Source of the DNA: Clostridium sp. C8-1-8
Lineage (GTDB): Bacteria > Bacillota > Clostridia > Clostridiales > Clostridiaceae
Assembly: GCF_009928445.1 (NCBI RefSeq)
Contig: NZ_JAABNO010000003.1
Coordinates: 248,001 to 312,000, forward strand
Reading direction: 5' to 3'
DNA: 64,000 bases
Below the pieces are notes generated by a model. That model saw only the letters and a program-made list of their open reading frames with translations, was not told the origin of the DNA and made no database searches. The position numbers were made by a program, and so were the translations under genes. Shown piece by piece: positions 43,248-52,322 of the stretch (positions within the stretch are counted from its first letter, which is position 1; every line of letters begins with the position of its first letter).

Positions 43248-43637
43248 ATGAGTAAATTAACTAAAATTGCAATAGTTGGTTTAATAACGTTCATATTATC
43301 AGTTATAGGAATTGCTAAATTTAGTTTTAATAGTGGATATAAGATTTCAATTAATAATACTACAAATGTAGCTATTGAGAGATTAGAGCTAAAGTATAAG
43401 GCTGGTAATGTAATAAAAGCTATTTCCCAAATAGGAGCCAAAGCTTCTTGGACTGGCGCTATTGATACTAATAGTTTTGATGGAGAAAATGCAATAATTT
43501 TAACCTACAAAGATAATAAAAACAATCCTCATGAGGAATATGTAGTGGGATATTTAGAAAAAGGTTATCATGGGAATACCAATGTAGTTATTAATAACAT
43601 TGATGAAAATGGCAAATTAGAATTAGAGGTTAAATAG
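43248..43637 (+). CDS. Hypothetical membrane-anchored or exported protein
   Basis: A 129-residue protein with an N-terminal membrane segment (about residues 7-24: IAIVGLITFILSVIGIA) without a clear cleavage site, followed by a soluble region rich in Asn, Lys and beta-strand-like stretches (YKISINNTTNVAIERLELKY, EYVVGYLEKGYHGNTNVVI). The start has GGAGG four bases ahead. I do not recognise the family. It overlaps the end of the HAD gene on the other strand by eight bases. Confidence 0.65.
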   Translation: MSKLTKIAIVGLITFILSVIGIAKFSFNSGYKISINNTTNVAIERLELKYKAGNVIKAISQIGAKASWTGAIDTNSFDGENAIILTYKDNKNNPHEEYVVGYLEKGYHGNTNVVINNIDENGKLELEVK

Positions 43638-44202
43638 AATTTTCATTTGAAGTTTTCAAAATCCATTTTACCGCTTCAAGTATATTTTCAGCGATATAAT
43701 CAGCTTCGTACTGCTCCCAAGTATGTCTAAACTCTGATAAGCTACCTTTGCCTACTCCTGTCAAAACTAAAATAGCCTTTGCCCCAACATTTCTAGCAAG
43801 GACAATATCGCTCATACCCATATCTCCTACTACAAAGCTATTATTCACATCAATATTAAGTTTCTTAACAGCCTTGTCCACCATGCCTGTGAAAGGTTTC
43901 TTACAGCTGCAATTATCCTCTTTAGTATGGGGACAACAGTATACATCATCAAGGTGTGCACCATTTTCACAAAGCTTTCTTTTTAGTAGCAAAATCTTAT
44001 AATCAAAATCCTTTTGTGATAAGTACCCTCTTGAGATATTGCTCTGATTAGTTGTTAAAACAGCTAATATACCATTTCTATTTAATTCTTTTATAGCCTC
44101 TATAGCAAATGGATAGAAATCAAAGTTTGAAATATCGTCTATACCTGTACCTCCTAAGGTACCTTGCATGTCTAAAAACACAGCCTTATTTTTCTCATTC
44201 AT
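43630..44202 (-). CDS. HAD-IIIA hydrolase, GmhB/histidinol-phosphatase-like
   Basis: A 190-residue protein of the GmhB type: KAVFLDMQGTL at the nucleophile, TTNQSNISRGY (motif II), a zinc-binding loop CCPHTKEDNCSCKKP, KKP as motif III and VVGDMGMSDIVLA as motif IV. In GmhB and HisB phosphatases the first motif is DxDGT; here Gln replaces the second Asp, so ordinary phosphatase action is doubtful. The start follows AGGAGG. It may be a sugar-phosphate phosphatase relative or a binding protein. Confidence 0.8.
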   Translation of the reverse strand: MNEKNKAVFLDMQGTLGGTGIDDISNFDFYPFAIEAIKELNRNGILAVLTTNQSNISRGYLSQKDFDYKILLLKRKLCENGAHLDDVYCCPHTKEDNCSCKKPFTGMVDKAVKKLNIDVNNSFVVGDMGMSDIVLARNVGAKAILVLTGVGKGSLSEFRHTWEQYEADYIAENILEAVKWILKTSNENSI

Positions 44203-44568
44203 AAGCTTAAACCTCCTAGAAACTTTCACTAAATTGGCCTTCTTTAGTTAATTGCTTGGAAATTCTTCTTATCTCAGTATAGGTGAATAAACCTTGATAA
44301 GCTTATATGTTTTAGCCTCTGCCTTATCTGCATTTTTGAAAATCATCAACAGTAAAACAAGCTAATGGAATATATTACTTCTTAATATATAAGCCATAAT
44401 TTCTTCTTTTATTTATGTGTAATTTATAATTCTACTAATGAATATGTACCACTTCAATCCAAAAACTATTTTTAAAGCTCCCATTGCCTCTTAGATGAAA
44501 GCTTAATAATATAAATTTAAATATGAAGTGGTAAATAACTATGTATACTAATCTAATACCTTTTAAGC
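44203..44568. other. Intergenic region with a long hairpin
   Basis: Only the inverted repeat at 44448-44532 stands out. Confidence 0.4.
44448..44532. repeat. Imperfect inverted repeat of the ACCACTTC type (copy 3)
   Basis: ACCACTTC (44448-44455) and GAAGTGGT (44525-44532) form the ends, with AAAGCT/AGCTT pairing inside. It lies just past the end of the HAD gene that follows at 44569. Confidence 0.5.
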
Positions 44569-45291
44569 TTATCTATCCTTTGAGGTCAGTGTCTTAAGAA
44601 TTTTACTCACATCTCCATCCCAAATAAGATAATCACTATCTACCTTTGTGACTTTTCTAGATTGGTTACTATGAATATAAAGACAATCTAACGAAGCAGC
44701 TTTTGCACCTTCAACATCACATAGGTGATCATTGCCAATAAAAATACTTTCTTCTCTATCTAGGTTCTCATTATTTATAAGATAATCAAAAAATGCCTTA
44801 TCTGGTTTACATATTTCAATATCTGAAGAACTATATAGACCATCAAAATAGTCATGTATTCCCAAATATTTTAATTCAGGAACAGTAAATTCTCTTTGTC
44901 CATTTGATAGCATGTATATCTTTTTATTTGTTGCCTTTAATTCTGTTAATAGTTCTTTAACACCTGGATACAGACTTATATATTCTGTAGACAATCCTCT
45001 AAACAATCTCATAGAGTAACTGATTAACTGCTCGTCCACTTCTATCCCTTTATCCTCATATAGCTTCTTAAAAACTTCTGATAATTTTATATCTGGATAT
45101 TCTGTTTTATTATTTGCTTTAAGTTTCTTATCAACTTCTTCTAAATATGCTTGTTTCAATTCGCTAGGTTTATATATAGCTCCATTGTAACTATAAAACA
45201 GTGAAAGCTTCTTCCAAAGCATGCTTTTTGATTCATTTGTATGAATGTTTATTAAGGTTCCATACAAATCAAATATAAAATTCTTGTACAT
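44569..45291 (-). CDS. HAD-superfamily hydrolase (YjjG-like)
   Basis: A 240-residue HAD protein with C1 cap: NFIFDLYGTL at the nucleophile, YMLSNGQREFTV as motif II, ICKPDKAFFDYL as motif III and FIGNDHLCDVEGA as motif IV. Tyr replaces the second Asp of the first motif, as in dehalogenase-like and some YjjG-related members. Substrate unknown. GAGGAG precedes the ATG. Confidence 0.84.
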   Translation of the reverse strand: MYKNFIFDLYGTLINIHTNESKSMLWKKLSLFYSYNGAIYKPSELKQAYLEEVDKKLKANNKTEYPDIKLSEVFKKLYEDKGIEVDEQLISYSMRLFRGLSTEYISLYPGVKELLTELKATNKKIYMLSNGQREFTVPELKYLGIHDYFDGLYSSSDIEICKPDKAFFDYLINNENLDREESIFIGNDHLCDVEGAKAASLDCLYIHSNQSRKVTKVDSDYLIWDGDVSKILKTLTSKDR

Positions 45292-45404
45292 AAGTTATCT
45301 CCTCACCTTTACCCAATATCTTTAAGTTAGTATATTAATTTTTTCCATGTTTATATTATAACAAACATCTGTGAATTTTTTTACAATCTTTACTTATAAA
45401 TATT

Positions 45405-45965
45405 CTAGACCTTATTTTCAATTTTAGATATTATCTTGTAGTAGATTTTCTTCATATTGGGTTCAGTTAAGTATTTATCTAGTCCGTATATTGGCAACCA
45501 TTTTACATCACTATTTTCATCTGGCTTAATATTAACTTTCATATTATCATCAGCTTGGAATAAGTATACAACGGAAATATGTAGGTGTGCCGCAACATAA
45601 TTTCCCCTTCTAAAATGCCCTGATGCAGAGAGAATATCTAAAGAAGTTATTTTGTCTGATAATAGAACAATTTCTTCCAAACCTGTTTCTTCCTTAATTT
45701 CCGATATAGCAACGTTCAATAAATTTTCATTACCATCTGCATGTCCACCAGGTAGAGACCAAGCTTTAAATATGTTATGATGTACCATAAGTACTTTATC
45801 TTTAGTTTTGTTTATCACAAAACCAAAGCTTGTTATATGTATAAGCTCATTATCCCTACTTAAAATATCATCAAATAAATTTATATACTTCAGAACTAAT
45901 GCCTTATCTTTTTTCTCCTGTTCATCAAAAGGAGTAAATTCTTTTATTTGGTCAATCCAATTCAT
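45405..45965 (-). CDS. NUDIX hydrolase
   Basis: A 186-residue protein with a NUDIX box GHADGNENLLNVAISEIKEE and TGL (Ser in place of the usual Arg of REUxEE). The fold around it (HITSFGFVINKTKDKVLMVHH, WSLPGGH) is normal. Family enzymes hydrolyse nucleoside diphosphates linked to another moiety. About 45 residues of helix precede the core (a domain seen in several Clostridium members). It lies in a run of minus-strand metabolic genes. Confidence 0.86.
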   Translation of the reverse strand: MNWIDQIKEFTPFDEQEKKDKALVLKYINLFDDILSRDNELIHITSFGFVINKTKDKVLMVHHNIFKAWSLPGGHADGNENLLNVAISEIKEETGLEEIVLLSDKITSLDILSASGHFRRGNYVAAHLHISVVYLFQADDNMKVNIKPDENSDVKWLPIYGLDKYLTEPNMKKIYYKIISKIENKV

Positions 45966-46003
45966 GCTTCCACCTACATTCTTACATATAATAATATGGG
46001 AAT

Positions 46004-46591
46004 TTAATAATTTAACTCTAGCTCATATAAATTGCACTCATGTACTCTTTTAAAGGATTTTCTGATTGTTTCTTTATCTTCTCCTATATATTGATTAAAA
46101 CTACTGCATGTAAATAACTTATTAATAGTGGACTTTGCTATCTTATCGCATTCACTACCTTCAGCATAAACATGAAGATAGGACTCCTTCCATATAAAAC
46201 CTCTGTTCTTATACCAATCATTTACCCATTTATCATCTCTAGTCCAAGCCTCAAGCTTTTTTATATCTTTAGCTCTCAATCTATCTATTGCTTCATTTAG
46301 CAACATGGTTGCCACACCTGATTTTCTGTATTCTGGTAGTACTGCTATATGCCATATTACTCCACCTAATTCAGTGCTGTTATAGCATACAGTGCCTTTT
46401 TGTCTTTCATATTCTACATCTATTAATCCAACAATCTTATTATCAACTTCTGCAACTAATTCCACAGAAGGATTCTTATAATGCTCTTTTTCACGGAGCA
46501 CGTTATCGAAATATGCGCTATCTAAAAAAGACAATACCCTACACTTTACCCATTCATAATTATCAGTATCTTTGTATTCTCTAACTAACAT
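46004..46591 (-). CDS. GNAT-family N-acetyltransferase
   Basis: A 195-residue GNAT: VELVAEVDNKIVGLIDVEYE in the central strands, the acetyl-CoA loop IAVLPEYRKSGVATMLL and the W/Y-rich end DWYKNRGFIWKESYLHVY. The C-terminal 45 residues (FTCSSFNQYIGEDKETI) go beyond the core. The acceptor is unknown. GGGAGAG precedes the ATG; there is a 38-base gap to the NUDIX gene downstream, so the two may be one unit. Confidence 0.83.
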   Translation of the reverse strand: MLVREYKDTDNYEWVKCRVLSFLDSAYFDNVLREKEHYKNPSVELVAEVDNKIVGLIDVEYERQKGTVCYNSTELGGVIWHIAVLPEYRKSGVATMLLNEAIDRLRAKDIKKLEAWTRDDKWVNDWYKNRGFIWKESYLHVYAEGSECDKIAKSTINKLFTCSSFNQYIGEDKETIRKSFKRVHECNLYELELNY

Positions 46592-46674
46592 TCTCTCTCC
46601 CTATCTAATCAATTATTTTGTGATGTGTTCCGTATAATAATAGTGAATTAACATAATTGCAGATAATAAAACAA

Positions 46675-47181
46675 TTAGATCCGTACCTTTGTATTTTCAT
46701 TCAAATATTTTTTAAATTCTCTAAAACCATCTTTTGTTGTATTCCAGTGTATAAATTTCATATTTAAAGCTTCAGTCTCTTGTGGAAATCCGCAACTATC
46801 ATCCATATATATAACTTCATTTGGCTGAACTCCCAGCCTTTTGCATGCAATCTTATATATTTCTGGTTGTGGCTTTTCTGCACCTTCTATCTCTGAATTA
46901 ACAAAGTCCATAAATTCAGAGTAACCATAGTATTGGTCCCAGTAATGAAATGTTGCTTTCGGTCCATTGTTCACAACACACATTTTAAAGTGCTCCTTTA
47001 GTATAGGTAGCACCGCCCATAAGGGCTCATATTTTTTATATGATGTAACAAGCTCTATAATTTCTTCTTTTGTAGCTCTATTCTGTAATAGTCTATTATA
47101 GATATATCCCATTCTTTCGTTACCACTTTTATCTTTCTCAACTAAAACACCGTGCCAGTCAAATAATATCCCTTTTATCAT
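46675..47181 (-). CDS. HAD-superfamily protein (DWHG type)
   Basis: A 168-residue HAD protein: ILFDWHGVLVE at the nucleophile, CVVNNGPKATFH as motif II, GAEKPQPEIYKIA as motif III and IYMDDSCGFPQE as motif IV. Two substitutions stand out: His replaces the second Asp and Asn the usual Ser/Thr of motif II. The cap is very short. The protein may be an atypical phosphatase or have lost activity. The ATG at 47181 follows AAGGAG; an earlier ATG at 47202 lacks a site. Confidence 0.78.
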   Translation of the reverse strand: MIKGILFDWHGVLVEKDKSGNERMGYIYNRLLQNRATKEEIIELVTSYKKYEPLWAVLPILKEHFKMCVVNNGPKATFHYWDQYYGYSEFMDFVNSEIEGAEKPQPEIYKIACKRLGVQPNEVIYMDDSCGFPQETEALNMKFIHWNTTKDGFREFKKYLNENTKVRI

Positions 47182-47294
47182 AAATAGGCTCCTTATCTTC
47201 AAAGTTATAATAAAAAATCATTATATTTTGTATTCAAGCTAGCTTCATCTTTCTTGATCCTATAATTAATTCATTATATTCTTATAAAAACAAA

Positions 47295-47617
47295 TTATAG
47301 TTTCTCTTCAAAACTCTCTTTAAAAATTATTCTTAACAGTTCAATAGGAAGCTCTTGCTTATTAAAAATTTGTAGCATACCTTTAGGTGTTGCTCATCTT
47401 TATGGAAAATTACTGCTTTTGCCTCCACATTAATATGATCCTTAAAGGGAATGATACGAACAAAATTATCCTTAACATAAAAGGATGGTAGTTTTGCCCA
47501 TAGTTTTTCCTCTATGTTTTGAGAAGTACTGCTGAGTACAATTTCATGTAATATTAAAAACCTTTGCTTTGTTGATTGTTCAAATTTATCTAAATAGTTA
47601 CTAATTTCTTCTTTCAT
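47295..47617 (-). pseudogene. DUF1801/YdhG-like gene with a frameshift
   Basis: The first 79 codons (MKEEISNYLDKFEQSTKQRF, FYVKDNFVRIIPFKDHINVE) match the DUF1801 fold, but in the given frame the end (VCYKFLISKSFLLNC) is unlike the family. In the neighbouring frame from about 47395 the sequence reads PKGMLQIFNKQELPIELL then RIIFKESFEEKL to a stop at 47295, exactly the expected DUF1801 ending. A one-base loss (or two-base gain) near HLKV joins them. It is either a real inactivating mutation or a sequencing error. GGTGAG precedes the start. Confidence 0.78.
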
Positions 47618-47814
47618 TTTTATCTCACCACTCTTTTAGAATTACATCTTTTAGTTTTATAATTAGGCTCAATTTAAGATTATTGCTGAAATTGAGGTGT
47701 AAAAACAATAGATACCATATGATCGAGCATTTAGTATTAAATGATTTTTCTATATGGAATAGAGTGAAGAAGCTGTATTGTTAAGGCATAATTCTAAAAG
47801 CACTTCATAATTTA

Positions 47815-48585
47815 CTAAAGCTTCAGCTCTATACCGCTTTTCTTCTCCTTCAACAGTATTTCTATTAGTTGCACGATTTGTGCCCCTGCTTCTACTGGAG
47901 GCATTCCATTTTTGTGTATATTGGATATTACTGTTCTTTGGGATTCTGGCTTTTTGCTACTGGCTTCATAGGCCATGTAGCAGCTCATACTTTCTCCTGT
48001 AGCTAGTCCTGGTCTTTCTCCTATCAATATAAGAGTAACTTTTGCATTTAAGTCTTCACTTATTTTGTCCATGGTAGCAACTCTTGCGTACTTAACAAAT
48101 ATAGGAGTTCCAAGCCTGTAGCCTTTAGCTTTCACTCCATCAACTATCATTGGATATATTTCTTTTAGATTAGTATTTATAGCTGGAGAACTTAAACCAT
48201 CACCGGCGATGATCTGCACATCAACATCCTTGATGCAGTTTTCTTTTATATATTTTATTACTTGCTCTGAAAAACATTTTCCTAAATCTGGCCTTGTTAT
48301 ATATTGCTCCTTATCTTTTACCAAGGTCTGCACCTTAAAAAATCCAAGCTCATCAACTACATTTTCATCTACATTAGACCATACTGCATCCATAGCAACA
48401 GCATGGTCTGCCCGCAACCTTAGATAGGTGCTTGTTTTATATCTATTTCCAGCTCTACCTAAGCAAATTCTTGCTGGGGTTGCTTGCTTTAGCATAAGGC
48501 AAGCTTCGTTGTCTACCTGTTTGTCTGTAGAGGCACTATAATTTAAATCTTCTTCGTATTTATTATCTATAAGATAATCTTCCAC
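47815..48585 (-). CDS. eutC: Ethanolamine ammonia-lyase, small subunit
   Basis: A 256-residue EutC: ATPARICLGRAGNRYKTSTYL, RADHAVAMDAVWSNVDE, VQIIAGDGLSSPAINTN, and LIGERPGLATGESMSCYMAYE are textbook stretches that bind the adenosylcobalamin lower face. With EutB it splits ethanolamine to acetaldehyde and ammonia. It begins at GTG three bases after the eutB stop codon, so it is translationally coupled. No microcompartment signal peptide extension is obvious, although the N-terminal 25 residues are variable. Confidence 0.95.
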   Translation of the reverse strand: MEDYLIDNKYEEDLNYSASTDKQVDNEACLMLKQATPARICLGRAGNRYKTSTYLRLRADHAVAMDAVWSNVDENVVDELGFFKVQTLVKDKEQYITRPDLGKCFSEQVIKYIKENCIKDVDVQIIAGDGLSSPAINTNLKEIYPMIVDGVKAKGYRLGTPIFVKYARVATMDKISEDLNAKVTLILIGERPGLATGESMSCYMAYEASSKKPESQRTVISNIHKNGMPPVEAGAQIVQLIEILLKEKKSGIELKL

Positions 48586-48588
48586 AGC

Positions 48589-49956
48589 TTACACCCCCAT
48601 ATTTAGAAATATTGATGGATCTCCAGCTCTACTGGTCAATACGCCATCTTGCATTATTCCAAGCTCATTAAGTCTCATTTCAAACTCTTTTATAGGTCTT
48701 TTATTAGTTATCTCCCGTAAGGTAGCAATATCATGATAACTTGTGGATTGGTACATTAGCATAACATCATCTCCACCAGGAACTCCCATAAAATAATTGC
48801 AGTTTGCTTGTGCCAATAGTAAGGCTAGATTTTCCAAATCATTTTGATCTGCTTTCATATGATTTGTATAGCAAACATCTACTCCCATTGAAAGTCCAGT
48901 AAGCTTGCCCATAAAATGCTCCTCAAGTCCTGCTCTTATCACTTGTGCTCCATCATAAAGATACTCTGGTCCTATAAACCCCACCACTGTATTTACCAAG
49001 AAAGGCTTATATTTTTTTGCTAATCCATAGCACCTTGCTTCCATGGTAAGCTGATCCGCCCTATTATGCCCTTCTGAGGATAATTCAGAACCTTGTCCTG
49101 TTTCAAAGTACATGAAGTTATCTCCTTTAGAAGACTTGTGAGCTTTCATTAGATGATACCCTTCATCTAGTAATTTCACATCTATACCGAAAGCTCTGTT
49201 TGAGATTTCAGATCCAGCTATGCTTTGAAACATCAAATCCATTGGAGCTCCCTTTTTAAGAGCCTCCATTTGAGTGGTTATGTGTGCTAGTACACAATTT
49301 TGAGTTGGCAGCTTAAACTTATTCATAAATTCCTTAAAGGCCTTCAATATATTTGAAACTCCTTCAATTGAATCTATTGCTGGGTTAAGACCAATTACTG
49401 CATCACCTATTCCATAGCTTATCCCTTCCATAACCGATGCCATTATTCCTTGAAGGTTGTCAGTTGGATGATTAGGCTGAAGTCTTGCTGCGAGGGTTCC
49501 TAAATCTCCTATGGTAGTGTTACAGGTTGCTGTATTTATTATTTTCCTAGAGGCACATATAAGATCCATGTTGCTCATAAGCTTAGTTACACCAGCAATA
49601 ACCTCAGAAGTTAGTCCATCTCTTACAGCTTTTATTTCCTCCCCCGTCTTCTCTAGTAGGAATTCTCTAAATTCTCCTATAGTCATAGATCTTATACTCT
49701 TATAAACCTCTTCATTTACACCATCTTGAATCACTCTTGTAACTTCATCCTTATCATAATCAACCGCTGGATTATTTCTCAAATCTGCTATTGTCAACTC
49801 TGAAAGAACAATTTTAGCAGCCACTCTTTCCTCTGTTGAGCTTGCACCTATCATAGCCAGATTATCACCAGACTTTTCTTCATTTGCTTTTGCAAGAACT
49901 TCCTTTATATCTGAAAAGTTATATACCTTTCCAAAAAGAGTTGTTTTCAACCTCAT
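48589..49956 (-). CDS. eutB: Ethanolamine ammonia-lyase, large subunit
   Basis: A 455-residue EutB: MRLKTTLFGKVYNFSDIKEVLAK start, GRLQPNHPTDNLQGIMASV, DAVIGLNPAIDS, GQGSELSSEGHNRADQLT and YTNHMKADQNDLENL are all family-specific. The catalytic barrel binds ethanolamine and the 5'-deoxyadenosyl group. It needs EutC and the EutA reactivase, both present in this cluster. A GNAT gene sits between eutB and eutA. AGGGGGA precedes the ATG. Confidence 0.96.
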   Translation of the reverse strand: MRLKTTLFGKVYNFSDIKEVLAKANEEKSGDNLAMIGASSTEERVAAKIVLSELTIADLRNNPAVDYDKDEVTRVIQDGVNEEVYKSIRSMTIGEFREFLLEKTGEEIKAVRDGLTSEVIAGVTKLMSNMDLICASRKIINTATCNTTIGDLGTLAARLQPNHPTDNLQGIMASVMEGISYGIGDAVIGLNPAIDSIEGVSNILKAFKEFMNKFKLPTQNCVLAHITTQMEALKKGAPMDLMFQSIAGSEISNRAFGIDVKLLDEGYHLMKAHKSSKGDNFMYFETGQGSELSSEGHNRADQLTMEARCYGLAKKYKPFLVNTVVGFIGPEYLYDGAQVIRAGLEEHFMGKLTGLSMGVDVCYTNHMKADQNDLENLALLLAQANCNYFMGVPGGDDVMLMYQSTSYHDIATLREITNKRPIKEFEMRLNELGIMQDGVLTSRAGDPSIFLNMGV

Positions 49957-50114
49957 AGCTTATCCCCCTAATAACCGCTTTTGACTTAAATTAAATATAT
50001 ATACTATACGAATAATAATTGATACATTGTAAAAAACTCTAGGTCATTGGATTTTTTTAATAAGCAGCACTTATATTTTCTTATACGCTTATCCAGCTCA
50101 AAGATAGTTCCAGC

Positions 50115-50600
50115 TTACTCAAGAATCATAACTGAGAATCCAATGTTACCAAACTTAGAGCTTCTTTCAAAAGAACTAACTTTTTTAAATCCAGTTCTTT
50201 CATATATTTTTACTGCTCTGCTGTTAAAATCTGCTACAGTTAGTCTAAAAGCCTTTGCTGTTAATTTATCTTTAGCAAAGTCTAGAATAGCCTTAAGAAA
50301 TTCAATACCTAGTCCACAACCGCACAAATCAGGCTTCATCCCTAAACCAACATCAGTATAACCCTTGCAATCATAAGCCCCAAAGATATTTCCTATTGGA
50401 ACCTGAGCATCTTCGCCAAAGCAACAATATCCTATAATATTATTTTCACTATCAAGAACTGTATAATAATTTCCCTTAAGAAGTTCTTGTATGCACTCTT
50501 CACTTTCATCCATGCTATATATTGAATATGGTTCTTTATACACCCATTTTGTGATTTGCTTTACATCCTTAAGGTTAATCTTATTTATATGTAATTTCAT
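50115..50600 (-). CDS. GNAT-family N-acetyltransferase inside the eut cluster
   Basis: A 161-residue RimI-like GNAT: IIGYCCFGEDAQVPIGNIFGAY, the loop LGMKPDLCGCGLGIEFLKAIL and RLTVADFNSRAVKIYERTGFKKV. It has its own AGGGGGA and lies 158 bases from eutA and 158 from eutB on the same strand. It is not part of any eut cluster I know and may have been inserted by rearrangement, or serve a separate role. The acceptor is unknown. Confidence 0.82.
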   Translation of the reverse strand: MKLHINKINLKDVKQITKWVYKEPYSIYSMDESEECIQELLKGNYYTVLDSENNIIGYCCFGEDAQVPIGNIFGAYDCKGYTDVGLGMKPDLCGCGLGIEFLKAILDFAKDKLTAKAFRLTVADFNSRAVKIYERTGFKKVSSFERSSKFGNIGFSVMILE

Positions 50601-50758
50601 ATTAAATCCCCCTTAGCTTTAGCAGTTATTAAAATTTTTATTTTCAAATTATCCTCTCTAAAACTAAAGGAGTTTTAGAAATGTTTTAGGATTGAAGCGG
50701 TACCTATTTATATATACATACTACTTTAAAATAAAGCATCGTTGGTTCATTGAAAGCT

Positions 50759-52177
50759 TTATTTTGAATTGGTATATCTATAAACCAGCGTCTTAATAAC
50801 TACTGGAATAGCATTGCCTATTGGTAGCCCTATATCTATGTAATCTCCATTTTTTGTAGAGATTTTATCTAGGCATATAATTTTTCTTTCTTCTTTAAGC
50901 ATTAAAGACATCATCTGTCCTAAGGCCTTTGCAAAGTCATTTTCTAATATTACAATTATTGGACCAGGGATTTCTTCATAGAGCTTTATAATCTCCTTAG
51001 AAATTACCTTTAACTCCTGGTAACTTGGACTTTTAGGACCAGCAAAAGAAAGAGCTACTGCAGTATTTTCATAGATGCTTATATATTTCCTTCCCATAGT
51101 AAATATTTCATTCATATTTTCATCAAAAATAAAAGGTTTAATTATAGGTATATTCTTAAGAGGCAATATGCTTTTATCAAAGGCAATGGTACTTCCGCTT
51201 ATGGTTAATGAGTGATTTCCTGCTCCAATGACTGTAGCCCTTATTCTTTCCTTAGGCAGTATAATCTTATCTTTATAATTATTAAAAACTTCGTTTATAC
51301 ATATGCCTAAAAGAGGTCCAATATCATTGTGTCTTGCTAAAGCTTCAAACTTCGTGTCTTCAATTGTTGTTCCTATATATTCTGCAACTCCTCCTGAAAA
51401 GCTGATAAGATCTGCTGCAAAAGGCTTTGGCTCCTCAGTTATGAATAATATACTTGTTTCCTTGGTTAATTTACTTAAGCAAGAAGCTTCTAATAAACAC
51501 TGAGCTAACTTGAAGCATAAAGCTTTAAGCTCCAATAAGCTTGCCTTAGCCCCAAGTTTTATGTCTAGGTTCATATGCTTTAGAAGGAATTCAATTCTTC
51601 TGGAAATATAAATAACTCTTCCTTTAGGGTCAAATCTAATAAGCCTACCACCAATATCTAGGGCAAAGGTATCTTGGCAACTTCCATAGTTAAAAACTGC
51701 TATGTTAGTTGTTCCTCCTCCGATATCAAGATTTATTACCTTCTTATTAAGATTCTTTGACAACTCTGATGCTCCTGCCCCTTGTGCAGCAAGTAGTGCT
51801 TCAAGCTTAGGTCCAGCTGTGGCTACAACAAAGCTTCCTAGATACTCTGAAAGCTTATGAGACACCTCACTAGCATTTTCCTTTCTAGCAGTTTCTCCGG
51901 TTATAATCACGGCTCCAGTAGAGATATTATTTTTCTCTATGCCACTTTGTTTAATTGCTTTCTCTACAATAACTTTTATCTTTTGAAAATCTATGGTTAC
52001 AACATCTAAAAGAGGTGTAAATTCAATAGGGCTTTTATATATAACTTCTTTGTCCTCGATAACAGTTTCTTCTATTAAGGAAGGTCCTACAATGGTTTTG
52101 AGCTTTAGCCTGCTTAATATAACTTCTGTAGTCGAAGTTCCAATATCTACGCCTATGCTATATATTACATTTTCCAA
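50759..52177 (-). CDS. eutA: Ethanolamine ammonia-lyase reactivating factor
   Basis: A 473-residue EutA of the actin-like ATPase fold: SIGVDIGTSTTEVILSRL (phosphate 1), NLDIGGGTTNIAVF (phosphate 2) and a C-terminal AGNHSLTISGST. EutA exchanges damaged cobalamin in EutBC using ATP. The best start is a TTG seven bases after AAAGAGGTGAG, because the protein then begins just before the first strand; the frame is open to 52231, but no site supports an earlier start. It is the first gene of the set as transcribed. Confidence 0.92.
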   Translation of the reverse strand: MENVIYSIGVDIGTSTTEVILSRLKLKTIVGPSLIEETVIEDKEVIYKSPIEFTPLLDVVTIDFQKIKVIVEKAIKQSGIEKNNISTGAVIITGETARKENASEVSHKLSEYLGSFVVATAGPKLEALLAAQGAGASELSKNLNKKVINLDIGGGTTNIAVFNYGSCQDTFALDIGGRLIRFDPKGRVIYISRRIEFLLKHMNLDIKLGAKASLLELKALCFKLAQCLLEASCLSKLTKETSILFITEEPKPFAADLISFSGGVAEYIGTTIEDTKFEALARHNDIGPLLGICINEVFNNYKDKIILPKERIRATVIGAGNHSLTISGSTIAFDKSILPLKNIPIIKPFIFDENMNEIFTMGRKYISIYENTAVALSFAGPKSPSYQELKVISKEIIKLYEEIPGPIIVILENDFAKALGQMMSLMLKEERKIICLDKISTKNGDYIDIGLPIGNAIPVVIKTLVYRYTNSK

Positions 52178-52322
52178 GGCATTTCTCACCTCTTTACAAT
52201 ATGAATAAAATTTAAATTTGCTATGTTGCAAGCCAACACTTTTACTATAATAATTTTTAAGGAAAAGTATTTTTAGATTTCGCTAATTTTTAATTTATAC
52301 AGGTTTTACTTACTCATTGCCT

